The notes under the pieces are model-generated. The model did not search any database, was not told the origin of the DNA, and was given only the letters and a program-made list of their open reading frames with translations. 64,000 bases of DNA from Cypionkella aquatica (lineage in GTDB: Bacteria > Pseudomonadota > Alphaproteobacteria > Rhodobacterales > Rhodobacteraceae). A program made the position numbers and the translations under genes. The stretch is from assembly GCF_030161095.1 (NCBI RefSeq), contig NZ_BSPP01000005.1:62001-126000 (forward strand), in the 5' to 3' direction. Below, one piece after another: positions 27,359 through 38,834 of the stretch (its first letter is position 1; every line of letters starts with the position of its first letter).

Positions 27359-27446
27359 AGGCCAGCGTGGCTACAGCAAACCACCCGAGGGTTTCGGGCG
27401 AAGTCCCGCAAACCCGAGATGAAAACAACGCGCGGCACGCGCTCCG

Positions 27447-28088
27447 CTAGGTCACCCAGATCGCCGGGATCAGGCCACGCACCGAATTGCCGACCCACAA
27501 TCGCACCTTTGGCACATCTTCGATCAACAGCAGTTGCTCTGGCACGCCCAGTTCTGCGCGCAGCACGCCCGGCAACAGACCACAATGAAGCGGCGGGGTC
27601 CGCATACCTTGGCCGCGATCAAAGAAAACCGTGGTGATCGTCCCGTCGCAGACCTCGCCGCGCTCGTTGCACAAGATCACCTCATCCAGCCCCGCAGGCA
27701 ATGCCGCCCGCGCCGCATCATAGGCCGCCCGTCGCGTCGACTTTATCGAAAGCCAGACATCACCCGCACAAAGCCGCTCGGATGCAAGCCCCACCCGCCA
27801 CAGCGCTTTTGCCGCTGGCAGATCCGCCACCTGCACCTCAATCCGCCCCGCCGCATCCAGTGTCAGCCGCATCCGCGCTGGCCCCACCGGCACCGCCGCC
27901 ACCAAAGTGGCCTCAACCGCTGCCAGATCGCAAGCCCAGCCCAACCGCGCCGCAGACCCAGCCAACCGCGCCAGATGCAACGGCAACCGCCGCAGCGCCT
28001 GGCCGTCCCAAGCCAGCGTCTCGATCAGCTTCAGCTCAGACAGTTTCAGGCCTGCCGCACCAGCCCCTGCACGTAACGCGCTTTCCAC
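27447..28088 (-). CDS. pabC: Aminotransferase class IV, probable 4-amino-4-deoxychorismate lyase (PabC)
   Basis: About 213 residues. The fold-type IV core is visible: LKLIETLAWDGQALRRLPLHLARL, the PLP lysine in SIKSTRRAAYDAARAAL, DEVILCNERGEVCDGTITTVFF (conserved E and T-T), and LPGVLRAEL. It releases pyruvate from aminodeoxychorismate to make 4-aminobenzoate for folate. It overlaps the 3' end of pabB, supporting the role. The start is uncertain: the GTG at 28088, an ATG at 28103, or a CTG overlapping the pabB stop are all possible; the conserved part begins near LKLIETL. Confidence 0.85.
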   Translation of the reverse strand: MESALRAGAGAAGLKLSELKLIETLAWDGQALRRLPLHLARLAGSAARLGWACDLAAVEATLVAAVPVGPARMRLTLDAAGRIEVQVADLPAAKALWRVGLASERLCAGDVWLSIKSTRRAAYDAARAALPAGLDEVILCNERGEVCDGTITTVFFDRGQGMRTPPLHCGLLPGVLRAELGVPEQLLLIEDVPKVRLWVGNSVRGLIPAIWVT

Positions 28089-29194
28089 AACGCCTCCTCC
28101 CATTCGCCATCCGCCGTGCTGTCCTGCACCACGCCACCGCCGACATTCAGCGTGATCGCGCCATCCGGCATCACCGACAATGTGCGGATCGCCACGGAAA
28201 ACGAAGCCGCACCATCCGGCGCCATCCAGCCGATCGCACCACAATAGGCCCCACGCGGGAAGGCTTCGACCTCGTGGATAATCTCCATCGCGCGGATTTT
28301 TGGCGCCCCGGTGATCGACCCACATGGAAACAGCGCGGCCATGATCCCCGCCATGCTGGGCGCGTCCACCAGTTGGCCCACCACCCGGCTGACCATCTGA
28401 TGCACCGTCGCATAGCTTTCCACCGCGAACAATTCCGGCACCTTGACCGAACCCACCCGCGCCACCCGGCTGATATCATTGCGCAAAAGATCAACGATCA
28501 TCAGGTTTTCCGCCTGATCCTTGGCCGAGCTGCGCAAGCCTTCCGCCAATTCCGCATCGCGCACGGGGTCCGCGTCGCGCGGCGCTGTGCCCTTCATCGG
28601 CCGCGCCTCAATCCGCCCGGCGGCATCAAGGCGCACGAACAGTTCAGGCGAGCGTGACACCAACACCGGTCCCGCGCCCAGATCCACGAAAGCGCCATGC
28701 CCCACGGCTTGCCGCGCCCGCAGCGCGCCATAAAGCCCCAGCGCCGAGCCTTGCAACAACCGCGTGTGCAAGGGGAAGGTCAGATTGATCTGATAACAGT
28801 CGCCCGCCGCGATATAGCCCATCACAGCCGCCATCGCCGCGCCATAGTCAGTGCGGCTGATCGCGGGCTCCAGCGGGGCCACCGCGACGCCGCGCGCCTC
28901 GGCCCCGGCTTGCTCCAGCACCTGACGCGGATCGCGTGGGGCCGCAAACACCCCGAACACCAGCAACGGCACAGCACCCGCAGGCGTTAACGCGGCCAAC
29001 TTCGGCTCTGACGCATAGCCCGCCTCATAGCTGATATAGCCGGCAACCCATTTGCCCGCCGCCCGCGCCTTGTCCAGTTCGGCATAGGCCGCAGCGATTT
29101 CGCCGCCGTTGCGTGCCACGATCAGTGCCTCGGCACCGTCAAACAGCGCAGCCTGCCCCCCCGGCCCATCTTCGATCAGGATCACCCGCGCCAT
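28046..29194 (-). CDS. pabB: Aminodeoxychorismate synthase component I
   Basis: 382 residues of the chorismate-binding family: YIAAGDCYQINLTFPL, RSPELFVRLDAAGRIEARPMKGTAPRDAD (catalytic KGT), NLMIVDLLRNDISRVARVGSVKVPELF, and FPCGSITGAPKIRAMEIIHEVE. It makes 4-amino-4-deoxychorismate from chorismate and ammonia for folate synthesis. The glutaminase partner PabA is not in the window. The N-terminal domain is shorter than in trpE, fitting PabB. The ATG at 29192-29194 is followed by MARVILIEDGPGG. Operon pabB-pabC. Confidence 0.93.
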   Translation of the reverse strand: MARVILIEDGPGGQAALFDGAEALIVARNGGEIAAAYAELDKARAAGKWVAGYISYEAGYASEPKLAALTPAGAVPLLVFGVFAAPRDPRQVLEQAGAEARGVAVAPLEPAISRTDYGAAMAAVMGYIAAGDCYQINLTFPLHTRLLQGSALGLYGALRARQAVGHGAFVDLGAGPVLVSRSPELFVRLDAAGRIEARPMKGTAPRDADPVRDAELAEGLRSSAKDQAENLMIVDLLRNDISRVARVGSVKVPELFAVESYATVHQMVSRVVGQLVDAPSMAGIMAALFPCGSITGAPKIRAMEIIHEVEAFPRGAYCGAIGWMAPDGAASFSVAIRTLSVMPDGAITLNVGGGVVQDSTADGEWEEALWKARYVQGLVRQA

Positions 29195-29555
29195 CCTCTT
29201 TGTCTGGTCCTGCCAATCCGGCCAGTGCTTTTTGTTCAGCCAGTGCGTTCAGGTCAGCCAGTGCTTTTACATTAATCAATGCTTTTACGTCAGCCAGAGC
29301 GGCCAACCAAGCCAGTGCTTTCAACTAGGCCACCCGGCCCCGCAAATCCAGTCCCGACCCGCCCGTCTTTTGCGCATTTACGACGCGAAAACCGCAGCTA
29401 TGCCCCCGCTTGCGCTCCGGCCACAGCTGATTTCTGTAAATTTCTATTCAGTGCTTGCCAGACTGAAAAATCCGCGCTTCCTTGTGCGAAGGGACGGCAA
29501 AATGTCGCACCGCCAACGATAATAACGACCAATCAACGGTTCGGAGGGTAACTAA
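29195..29555. other. Divergent intergenic region between pabB and the permease gene
   Basis: About 360 bp carrying the promoter regions of both flanking genes and an 18-bp tandem repeat (29222-29329, listed separately). The permease ribosome binding site GGAGGGT sits at about 29543-29549. Short frames across the repeat encode simple KALA-type peptides and are not credible genes. Confidence 0.6.
29222..29329. repeat. 18-bp tandem repeat, six imperfect units
   Basis: Six consecutive 18-mers resembling CCAGTGCTTTTNNNTCAG: units begin at 29222, 29240, 29258, 29276, 29294 and 29312. Units differ from each other at several positions, so the array is old or under weak constraint. It lies directly upstream of pabB. 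Confidence 0.85.
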
Positions 29556-31112
29556 ATGGCATCGGAAGACTATACCGATAAAGATGCGCATGAGGACATC
29601 AAAGTCCTGCATGGCATGGGCTACGCGCAAGAGCTTTCGCGCTCTATGTCGAAATTTTCCAACTTCGCAATCTCGTTTTCGATCATCTGCATCTTGTCGG
29701 GCGGCATCAACTCTTTCGCACAGGCGATCTCTTCGGTCGGCGGCGCAGGGGCGGGCATCGGCTGGATCGTCGGCTGTCTGATCTCGGGGATGTTCGCGCT
29801 TGCAATGGCGCAGATCGCTTCGGCCTTCCCGACTGCGGGCGGGCTTTACCATTGGGGCTCGATCCTTGGTGGCCGTTTCATCGGCTGGCTGACCGCATGG
29901 ATGAACCTGCTGGGCCTGATCACGGTGCTGGGTGCCATCAACATCGGCACCGCCTTCTTCTTTGCTGGCACCTTCGGGTCGATGTTCGGCTTTACCGGCA
30001 CGGCGGGCGAGGTCGTGGGCTTTGTCGCAGTGATCACCATTGCACAGGCGTTGTTCAACCATCTGGGCATCAAGGTCACCGCGATGCTGACGGACATTTC
30101 GGGCTATATCATCTTTGCGGCGACCGCCGTGCTGGTGCTGGCCTGCCTGTTCTACGCCCCAGCCATCGACATCAGCCGCTTGTGGACCTTTACCAACTAC
30201 TCGGGTGAGGCGGGCGGTAACGTGTTCCCGCAGACCGACAATATGGGCTATCTGTTCCTGCTCTGCCTGCTTTTGCCAGTCTACACCATCACCGGCTATG
30301 ACGCCTCGGCGCATACTTCGGAAGAGACCGTGAAAGCCGCCCATTCGGTGCCGCGCTCTATCGTGTCTTCGGTGCTTTGGGCCTCGCTGATCGGCTGGGT
30401 GATGATCTGCGCCATCACCTTGGCGATCCCGGATCTGGCCGTGGCCGCAGGCCAAGGCTGGTCGATGTTCTTCCTGACGATGGATGCGATCCTGCCTTCT
30501 GGGCTGAAGAACGTGCTGTATCTGGCGATCCTGATTTCGCAACTGCTGTGCGGTCTTGCAACCGTCACCTCGGCCAGCCGGATGTTGTTCGCCTTTTCGC
30601 GCGATGGCGGCATCCCCGGCGCGTCCGAGGCTTTGGCCAAGGTTTCGCCAAAATACCGCACCCCGGTCACTGCGATCTGGACCGCCGCTGTGCTGGAAAT
30701 CCTCTATGTGTTCGCCGCCCAATTCGTTTCGGTCGGCGGCACCAACCTCTATACGATCGTGGTGAACTCGACGCTCGTGTTCCTGTTCTTGTCGTTTGCG
30801 ATCCCGCTGACCTGCGGCATGTTCGCCTATGGCACCGACAAATGGAAAACCCCCGGCCCTTGGGCGATGTCTGCGGGGCTGTATAAGCTGATCTCGTTCC
30901 TGTCGGTCATCGGCATGGTCATCATCTTCTACATCGCCATTCAGCCGCCAAACGACAAAGTGCTGTGGATCGTGCTGGGCTTCATCGCTTTGGCGCTGGT
31001 GGTCTGGTTCGGCTTTGAAAGCCGCCGTTTTGCAGGCCCGCCGATTGGCGATCAGGTCGAAAAACGCCGCGCCGCGATTGCCGCAGCCGAAGCTGCCGTC
31101 GGGCAAAGGTAG
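29556..31112 (+). CDS. APC-superfamily amino acid permease
   Basis: 518 residues with about 12 hydrophobic helices. SRSMSKFSNFAISFSIICILSGGINSFAQAI is the first-helix region of the amino acid/choline transporter branch, and AFPTAGGLYHWGSILGGRFIGWLTAWMNLLG is the APC signature. LLLPVYTITGYDASAHTSEETVKAA and SRMLFAFSRDGGIPG are also typical. It imports an amino acid or related amine with a coupling ion; substrate not identifiable. Good GGAGGGT site upstream. It stands alone and is followed by a strong hairpin. Confidence 0.9.
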   Translation: MASEDYTDKDAHEDIKVLHGMGYAQELSRSMSKFSNFAISFSIICILSGGINSFAQAISSVGGAGAGIGWIVGCLISGMFALAMAQIASAFPTAGGLYHWGSILGGRFIGWLTAWMNLLGLITVLGAINIGTAFFFAGTFGSMFGFTGTAGEVVGFVAVITIAQALFNHLGIKVTAMLTDISGYIIFAATAVLVLACLFYAPAIDISRLWTFTNYSGEAGGNVFPQTDNMGYLFLLCLLLPVYTITGYDASAHTSEETVKAAHSVPRSIVSSVLWASLIGWVMICAITLAIPDLAVAAGQGWSMFFLTMDAILPSGLKNVLYLAILISQLLCGLATVTSASRMLFAFSRDGGIPGASEALAKVSPKYRTPVTAIWTAAVLEILYVFAAQFVSVGGTNLYTIVVNSTLVFLFLSFAIPLTCGMFAYGTDKWKTPGPWAMSAGLYKLISFLSVIGMVIIFYIAIQPPNDKVLWIVLGFIALALVVWFGFESRRFAGPPIGDQVEKRRAAIAAAEAAVGQR

Positions 31113-31127
31113 TCATCCAATCCACGA

Positions 31128-31161
31128 CACACGGCGGCCAGAGCGATCTGGCCGCCGTGTG
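31128..31161 (+). terminator. Hairpin terminator after the permease gene
   Basis: Perfect 15-bp stem (31128-31142 with 31147-31161) around a GCGA tetraloop, 16 bp beyond the stop codon. There is no T-tract, so termination could be factor-assisted, but the position and strength fit a 3' end. Confidence 0.65.
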
Positions 31162-31358
31162 CACGCCCAACACCCACCGCGAAACCGATTTCTGCCCCAG
31201 AAATCGTGCACGGATTTTTCCTGCAAAAATCCGCACCCCGGCCAAGCAGCGGAACGACGGCCAAATGCCCCTTGCGCCCCGGCGCGTGCTGGCTATAACC
31301 CGCAAAGTTTTGCGCTGAGGGCCCTGAAGAACGGGGCGCTCAAAGACAGGGGGCCGCC

Positions 31359-34703
<3,345 letters not shown>

Positions 34704-34709
34704 GGGACG

Positions 34710-34734
34710 TCAAGTCGTTATTTCGACTTGATTT
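34710..34734 (+). terminator. Intrinsic terminator of carB
   Basis: TCAAGTCG and CGACTTGA form an 8-bp stem around a short TTATT-type loop, followed by TTTTC, 6 bp after the carB stop. The hairpin overlaps the 3' end of the convergent gene that ends at 34710. Confidence 0.75.
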
Positions 34735-35162
34735 TCTCGGTCTTTGCCAGATGCGTCATCCCACTGGATAGTCAAAGTTTCCTTGTCCGGCGATGCCATA
34801 TGGACAAACGACAAGAAATCAACCGATTGCCCCCTCTCCATCCTAGCCATCGGGAACTTGCCTCGAACAGCGTTCTCGGTAACCAATTGATTTTGATCGT
34901 CAAGAACGAGTCTGACATTCTTGGCTTCTGATAGGCCTGCGTTGAAAACTCTTACTTTCCAGCCTTTGCCATCCTTAAACATTCGGGCGGAGACACCTGC
35001 CTGCCTCTCTTCAATCGCCGATCGCCTGTTGGAAGCAAGCTGCTGACGTACCAGTTCAATTTCCTGTTCAGTTAATCGTTCTGAATTTGACGCCTGCCTA
35101 TGAGTTTGCCAAATCGCTAGAATTGAGACAAACAGCGCTACAGCGGAAATCAAATCGCTCAT
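34710..35162 (-). CDS. Membrane-anchored protein of unknown function, atypical composition
   Basis: 150 residues. One N-terminal hydrophobic helix (LISAVALFVSILAIWQ), a charged probable coiled coil (SERLTEQEIELVRQQLASNRRSAIEERQ) and a C-terminal beta-rich domain (GWKVRVFNAGLSEAKNVRLVLDD...SVDFLSFVHMASPDKETLTIQWDD) suggesting an Ig-like fold. Codon use is clearly more AT-rich than its neighbours, suggesting transfer. It overlaps the upstream zinc-ribbon gene by 4 bp (ATGA), so the two are a coupled pair. No family is recognised. Confidence 0.75.
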   Translation of the reverse strand: MSDLISAVALFVSILAIWQTHRQASNSERLTEQEIELVRQQLASNRRSAIEERQAGVSARMFKDGKGWKVRVFNAGLSEAKNVRLVLDDQNQLVTENAVRGKFPMARMERGQSVDFLSFVHMASPDKETLTIQWDDASGKDRENQVEITT

Positions 35163-35425
35163 TTTATCTTGATGAACTTATTGCCAGCGAAGGCTTTACG
35201 TAATTTCTTAACTGCGTCACCAAGTACTTCTTCACCAATAGCCTCTATTTCGGCCTCTACACGAGATGAGTTTGCCTGCATAATGTGTTCGTGGTCAAAT
35301 GAACCTCCGCACCCTTTGCATTGGTAGGTTCGAACTGCTTCATCGACATCATTATCGAATTCAAACGATACCCCAGCACAAGTTGGACACAAGAGTTCCA
35401 ACGACCTTGAATAGTCTTTAGTCAT
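35159..35425 (-). CDS. Zinc-ribbon protein of unknown function
   Basis: 88 residues. Two CxxC pairs (LCPTCAG and QCKGCGG) about 23 residues apart form a likely zinc ribbon; the tail (EAEIEAIGEEVLGDAVKKLRKAFAGNKFIKIK) is helical and ends basic. The ribosome binding site GGAGGCAAGGATG precedes the start. AT-rich relative to the region. It is co-translated with the membrane-anchored gene at 34710. It might be a nucleic-acid-associated accessory protein, but no function can be assigned. Confidence 0.75.
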   Translation of the reverse strand: MTKDYSRSLELLCPTCAGVSFEFDNDVDEAVRTYQCKGCGGSFDHEHIMQANSSRVEAEIEAIGEEVLGDAVKKLRKAFAGNKFIKIK

Positions 35426-35910
35426 CCTTGCCTCCAGAACTTTTGTAGAACATAGCTTTGGAGCACTTGTCGGTCAAGCGCGCATGGGGCGCTGCCGAAA
35501 ACCGTACCTGACGCTCGGACACGGTCGACCTCCGGGTGGCGCGACGACAACCGTGCCTAGCTTATTGCTCGACCCTCCCAAGGAATTTTTGCTACTAACC
35601 ATTACAGGCTCGCCTTGTTTCGATGCGTGTTAACAACATCGTTTAGGAGCACGCCCTCTCCGACCACTCGCCGCGAGGAGCCGGACGGATATCACCCTTG
35701 ACATCCCCCCCCCAATCCGCCATCTCCCCTCTCATCCATAGTGCCCGTGCCGCGTGAGCATGTGTAAGGCCATGGAGACTGGTTCCCACCGCACGCAGGG
35801 GTTCCGCGACAGTCACGGTATCGGGCACGGGCCTGATGCGAGGGGGTGTCGCTTCCCACTGCCGCCCCTCTGGGGTGGACGGGCGGCTTTGGGCCGCCGG
35901 AAAGACTGTT
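35426..35910. other. Long intergenic region / leader upstream of the DEAD-box helicase gene
   Basis: About 485 bp. The left part (to about 35650) is AT-richer and belongs with the low-GC gene pair. From about 35742, GCCCGTGCC pairs with GGCACGGGC near 35824, enclosing some 70 nt, so the helicase mRNA may have a structured 5' leader. TTGACA at 35698-35703 is a -35-like element without a clear -10 at normal spacing. No protein gene with credible support was seen. Confidence 0.5.
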
Positions 35911-37272
35911 ATGACCACCACTTTCGCAGACCTCGGGCTTTCGGAAAGCATCCTGAAAGCGCTTGAGAAAACCAGCCTTAAAATGCCATCGCCGATTCAG
36001 GTGCAGGCTATTCCGCATATCATGGCGGGCAAAGATCTGATGGGTCTTGCGCAGACCGGCACGGGTAAAACCGCCGCTTTCGGCCTGCCGCTGTTGCACC
36101 GCATCCTTGATCTGGGCCACCCGCCTGCCCCGAAAACCGTCCGCGCCTTGATCCTTGCGCCGACCCGCGAACTCGTCAGCCAGATCGCCGACAACCTTGA
36201 GATTTTCACCAAAGGCACCGCCGTCAAGGTTGCCATGGTCGTCGGCGGCGCGTCCCTGTTCAAACAGGCCGAAAAGCTGAAGCGCGGCGCGGATATCCTT
36301 GTCGCCACCCCTGGCCGCCTGATTGATCTGCTGGAGCGTGGCGATGTCTCGCTGCATGCCACCGGCTATCTGGTGCTGGACGAGGCTGACCACATGCTCG
36401 ACATGGGCTTCATCCATTCCCTGCGCAAAATCGCCAAGCATATCCCGCTGAAACGCCAGACCCTGCTGTTCTCGGCCACCATGCCGAAGGATATCGAGGA
36501 ACTGGCCGAAACCTATCTGCAAAACCCGATCAAGGTGCAAGTCGCCCCTCCGGGCAAGCCGGTAGAGCGGATCGACCAAGGCGTGCATTATCTGCCGAAT
36601 GGCGATAAGGCATTGATGCTGAAAGAATATCTTCTGAAGCACCCGGGCGAACAGGCCTTGGTGTTTGGCCGCACCAAGCATGGTTCGGAAAAGCTGATGA
36701 AGCTGCTCGTGGCTTGGGGCTTCAAGGCGGGCTCGATCCACGGCAACAAATCGCAGAACCAGCGCGACCGCACCCTGACCGAATTCCGCAAGGCGGAACT
36801 CGATGTGCTGGTGGCAACTGATGTGGCCTCGCGCGGCATCGACATCCCCGGCGTCCGTTATGTCTATAACTTTGACATGCCGAATGTGCCGGAAAATTAC
36901 GTCCACCGAATTGGCCGCACCGCACGGGCTGGCAAGGAAGGCACCTCGATTTCCTTCTGCGCACCTGCGGAAATGGGCGAGTTGCAAGCCGTTGAAAAGC
37001 TGTTGAAAAAGCCGATCCCAGTTTTGGGTGGCGCGCCTTGGGCCGCCGATGCGGTCGCAGCCGCCCCGAAACCCGGCCAGAACCGTGGCCAACGCCCGGG
37101 TCAGGGCCGTGGCGGCCAAAAGGCAGGCAGCCAGCCTATTCAGCGCGCAGCCCCCGGCAAACCCGGCGCGAAACCGCAGGGCAAACCGAAGCCCGCAGGC
37201 GGCAGCTTTGCCCCGCGTCGTGCTGATGGTGCCGCCAAGCCGCGCGCCGCAGTCGCCCGCACGCCGCGCTAA
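35911..37272 (+). CDS. DEAD-box ATP-dependent RNA helicase (RhlE-like)
   Basis: 453 residues. All helicase motifs are present: Q motif (PSPIQVQAIPHI), motif I AQTGTGKTAAFG (Lys53), Ib TPGR, motif II DEAD at 157-160, motif III SATMP, motif V TDVASRGIDIPGV and motif VI HRIGRTARAG. The C-terminal tail from about residue 370 is low-complexity and basic (NRGQRPGQGRGGQKAG...KPQGKPKPAGG), as in RhlE/cold-shock helicases, and likely binds RNA. Start ATG at 35911 with GGAAAG upstream. It probably works in RNA remodelling or decay at low temperature. Followed by a clear terminator. Confidence 0.94.
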   Translation: MTTTFADLGLSESILKALEKTSLKMPSPIQVQAIPHIMAGKDLMGLAQTGTGKTAAFGLPLLHRILDLGHPPAPKTVRALILAPTRELVSQIADNLEIFTKGTAVKVAMVVGGASLFKQAEKLKRGADILVATPGRLIDLLERGDVSLHATGYLVLDEADHMLDMGFIHSLRKIAKHIPLKRQTLLFSATMPKDIEELAETYLQNPIKVQVAPPGKPVERIDQGVHYLPNGDKALMLKEYLLKHPGEQALVFGRTKHGSEKLMKLLVAWGFKAGSIHGNKSQNQRDRTLTEFRKAELDVLVATDVASRGIDIPGVRYVYNFDMPNVPENYVHRIGRTARAGKEGTSISFCAPAEMGELQAVEKLLKKPIPVLGGAPWAADAVAAAPKPGQNRGQRPGQGRGGQKAGSQPIQRAAPGKPGAKPQGKPKPAGGSFAPRRADGAAKPRAAVARTPR

Positions 37273-37289
37273 AACTGCCTGCTAGAACA

Positions 37290-37321
37290 AAAGCGCCCGG
37301 AGGTCATCCGGGCGCTTTTTC
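37290..37321 (+). terminator. Intrinsic terminator after the DEAD-box helicase gene
   Basis: AGCGCCCGGA and TCCGGGCGCT form a 10-bp GC-rich stem with loop GGTCA, followed by TTTTTC. An A-tract upstream makes it usable in the other direction for the convergent gene as well. Confidence 0.92.
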
Positions 37322-37374
37322 ATATCCGAATCTTCCGAGATCCAACTGGCGCAAGCTCTAAAGCCTGCGAAACT

Positions 37375-37827
37375 TCAACTGACTTCTTCTTCCAGATTAA
37401 GCTTCATTTCCAGCAGAACCTGTTGAATAGCCAAGGTTTCCCGCAGCATCCGCTTGGCTTCATTCACCGAAATCACGCCATCGCCAATCGCCGTGTTGTA
37501 TTCGGCCATCAACATCGCAAAGCGCTGCGCCAAGGCCACCACATCGCCATTCACACCCTTGCCGTCTGAATTGCGCTTTTCAGGATCATAGCTCAGCGTG
37601 ATGCCACGCAGATCGGCCAAAGCCTCGGTCACATGCGGGAAGCGCGCCGCAGATTCCAGCTGCGCCACGACATCAATCGGCATGAAGCGGTCGTCATGCT
37701 CTCCCGAGTCTGAATAGTAGCGGCCCAGCGTCGCCTTTGACTTTCCTGTCAACTCGCAGGCGGCCTCGATACCGACGTCTTTGACCAAAGCCTCGGTGTG
37801 CTTTTTCAGGTAGCTTTCTGTACTCAT
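37375..37827 (-). CDS. Conserved regulator-like protein of unknown function
   Basis: 150 residues: MSTESYLKKHTEALVKDVGIEAACELTGKSKATLGRYYSDSGEHDDRFMPIDVVAQLE. The early part, a helix followed by ELTGKSKATLGRYYSD, resembles a helix-turn-helix as in phage CII-type regulators, and the C-terminal half is helical (LAQRFAMLMAEYNTAIGD...EAKRMLRETLAIQQVLLEMKLNLEEE). I recall very similar proteins across Rhodobacteraceae but know no assigned function. The ATG at 37827 has GAGGCG upstream; ATG at 37884 also has a good site (AGGACGG), so the start is open. Confidence 0.8.
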   Translation of the reverse strand: MSTESYLKKHTEALVKDVGIEAACELTGKSKATLGRYYSDSGEHDDRFMPIDVVAQLESAARFPHVTEALADLRGITLSYDPEKRNSDGKGVNGDVVALAQRFAMLMAEYNTAIGDGVISVNEAKRMLRETLAIQQVLLEMKLNLEEEVS

Positions 37828-37884
37828 AATTCGCCTCACGCTCCCCTGAAATGTATCCGGGGAATTCAATTTGTCTTTTCCCAT

Positions 37885-38202
37885 TAATGCCGTCCTAAGA
37901 TTTTGTCATTCATAAAGGTGTTCCGGGCAACCGGAACTGTAGTGAGTGGCCAGCGCCCCCAGCGTTGGTGTGGGTGGGGTTCCGCCGTGCAGAGCCTATC
38001 TGGGTGAACTGGGGCATGTGTCACGGTCGCACGGCGGACCTAACATAAGTCTGCGTTCGGGCCTGCCTGAACGTGCGTAATCATTTCGGGCGGCGCGTCT
38101 GGCCCCACCCAAGGTATGTGTTGGTATTGTCAGTGTTTCGGTGTGTTTGCGTATCAGTCTTACGCTGCATCCCGCGCCCCAGCGGCGCGGGCTTGCCAGC
38201 CC
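37885..38202. other. Intergenic region with a possible structured RNA upstream of tdk
   Basis: About 320 bp between divergent genes. CCGCCGTGC (about 37982) and GCACGGCGG (about 38028) make a perfect 9-bp stem enclosing 37 nt, and CGTTCGGGC...CCTGAACG near 38054 forms a second hairpin. GCGCGGGCTTGCCAGCCCGC near 38185 is a third. No open frame is convincing. This could be a leader or a small RNA, but no known family is recognised. Confidence 0.45.
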
Positions 38203-38237
38203 GCTTGGCCATGCGTTAGATCGGCGCATGGCCAAGC
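38203..38237 (+). promoter_or_regulatory. Hairpin occluding the tdk start codon
   Basis: Positions 38203-38215 (GCTTGGCCATGCG) and 38225-38237 are perfectly complementary over 13 bp with a 9-nt loop. The ATG of tdk (38228-38230) is inside the 3' arm, and no Shine-Dalgarno is visible in the loop, so initiation should be blocked unless the stem is opened. Confidence 0.75.
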
Positions 38238-38806
38238 TATATTTCAACTACTCGACAATGAACGCAGGCAAATCGACCCTGCTGCTGCAAGCCTCGCATA
38301 ACTATCGCGAAGGCGGGATGCAGACCTATCTGATCACCGCGCAGCTGGACAATCGCGCCGGCCATGCCCGGATTGCCAGCCGGATCGGTATTGGCGAACC
38401 TGCTGATACATTCGCGCCCGATGACGATATGTTCGCCAAACTGGCGGCGCGGTGTGCGCAAAATCCGGTCGCTTGCGTGTTCATCGACGAGGCGCAATTT
38501 CTGACCAAAACTCAAGTCTGGCAACTCGCCTGCGCGGTGGATGATCTGGGTGTGCCGGTGATGTGCTACGGGCTTCGCGTTGATTTCCAAGGCAATTTGT
38601 TCCCCGGATCAGCGGCCCTGCTGGCTTGGGCGGATGAAATGCGCGAGGTGCGCACGATCTGTCATTGCGGCAAGAAGGCCACCATGGTGATCCGGCGTGG
38701 CCCCGATGGCCGGGCGTTGCAAGACGGTGAGCAGGTGCAAATCGGCGGCAATGAAACCTATGTCAGCCTGTGTCGGCGGCATTGGCGCGAAGCGGTCTCC
38801 GACTAG
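38228..38806 (+). CDS. tdk: Thymidine kinase
   Basis: 192 residues. P-loop YSTMNAGKSTLLLQA at the N-terminus, the DEAQFL Walker B (CVFIDEAQFLTKTQVWQLA) and the lasso region GNETYVSLCRRHW are typical of type II thymidine kinase. Zinc-ribbon cysteines occur as TICHCGKKA and a later SLCRRHW. It phosphorylates thymidine for dTTP salvage. The ATG at 38228 gives the family N-terminus MAKLYFNYSTMNAGKS; its start codon lies within a strong hairpin. Related nucleoside-salvage genes lie further on at 44-48 kb. Confidence 0.95.
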   Translation: MAKLYFNYSTMNAGKSTLLLQASHNYREGGMQTYLITAQLDNRAGHARIASRIGIGEPADTFAPDDDMFAKLAARCAQNPVACVFIDEAQFLTKTQVWQLACAVDDLGVPVMCYGLRVDFQGNLFPGSAALLAWADEMREVRTICHCGKKATMVIRRGPDGRALQDGEQVQIGGNETYVSLCRRHWREAVSD

Positions 38807-38834
38807 CTTTCCTGCCTAGCTTTCCCGACTAGCT
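38797..38834. repeat. Short tandem repeat at the tdk/EamA gene junction
   Basis: Three near-identical copies of CTAGCTTTCC(TG) follow one another, the first spanning the tdk stop and the last the stop of the convergent EamA gene. It looks like a local slippage duplication of the 3' junction. Confidence 0.75.

Noticed and set aside
29139-29324. Small protein with KALA-type hexapeptide repeats (minus strand)
   Set aside because: It is a simple translation of the 18-bp tandem repeat and overlaps the start of pabB; no ribosome binding site.
34710-35660. Genomic island with integrase and att sites
   Set aside because: No integrase, tRNA target or flanking direct repeats were seen; only two small genes stand out by composition.
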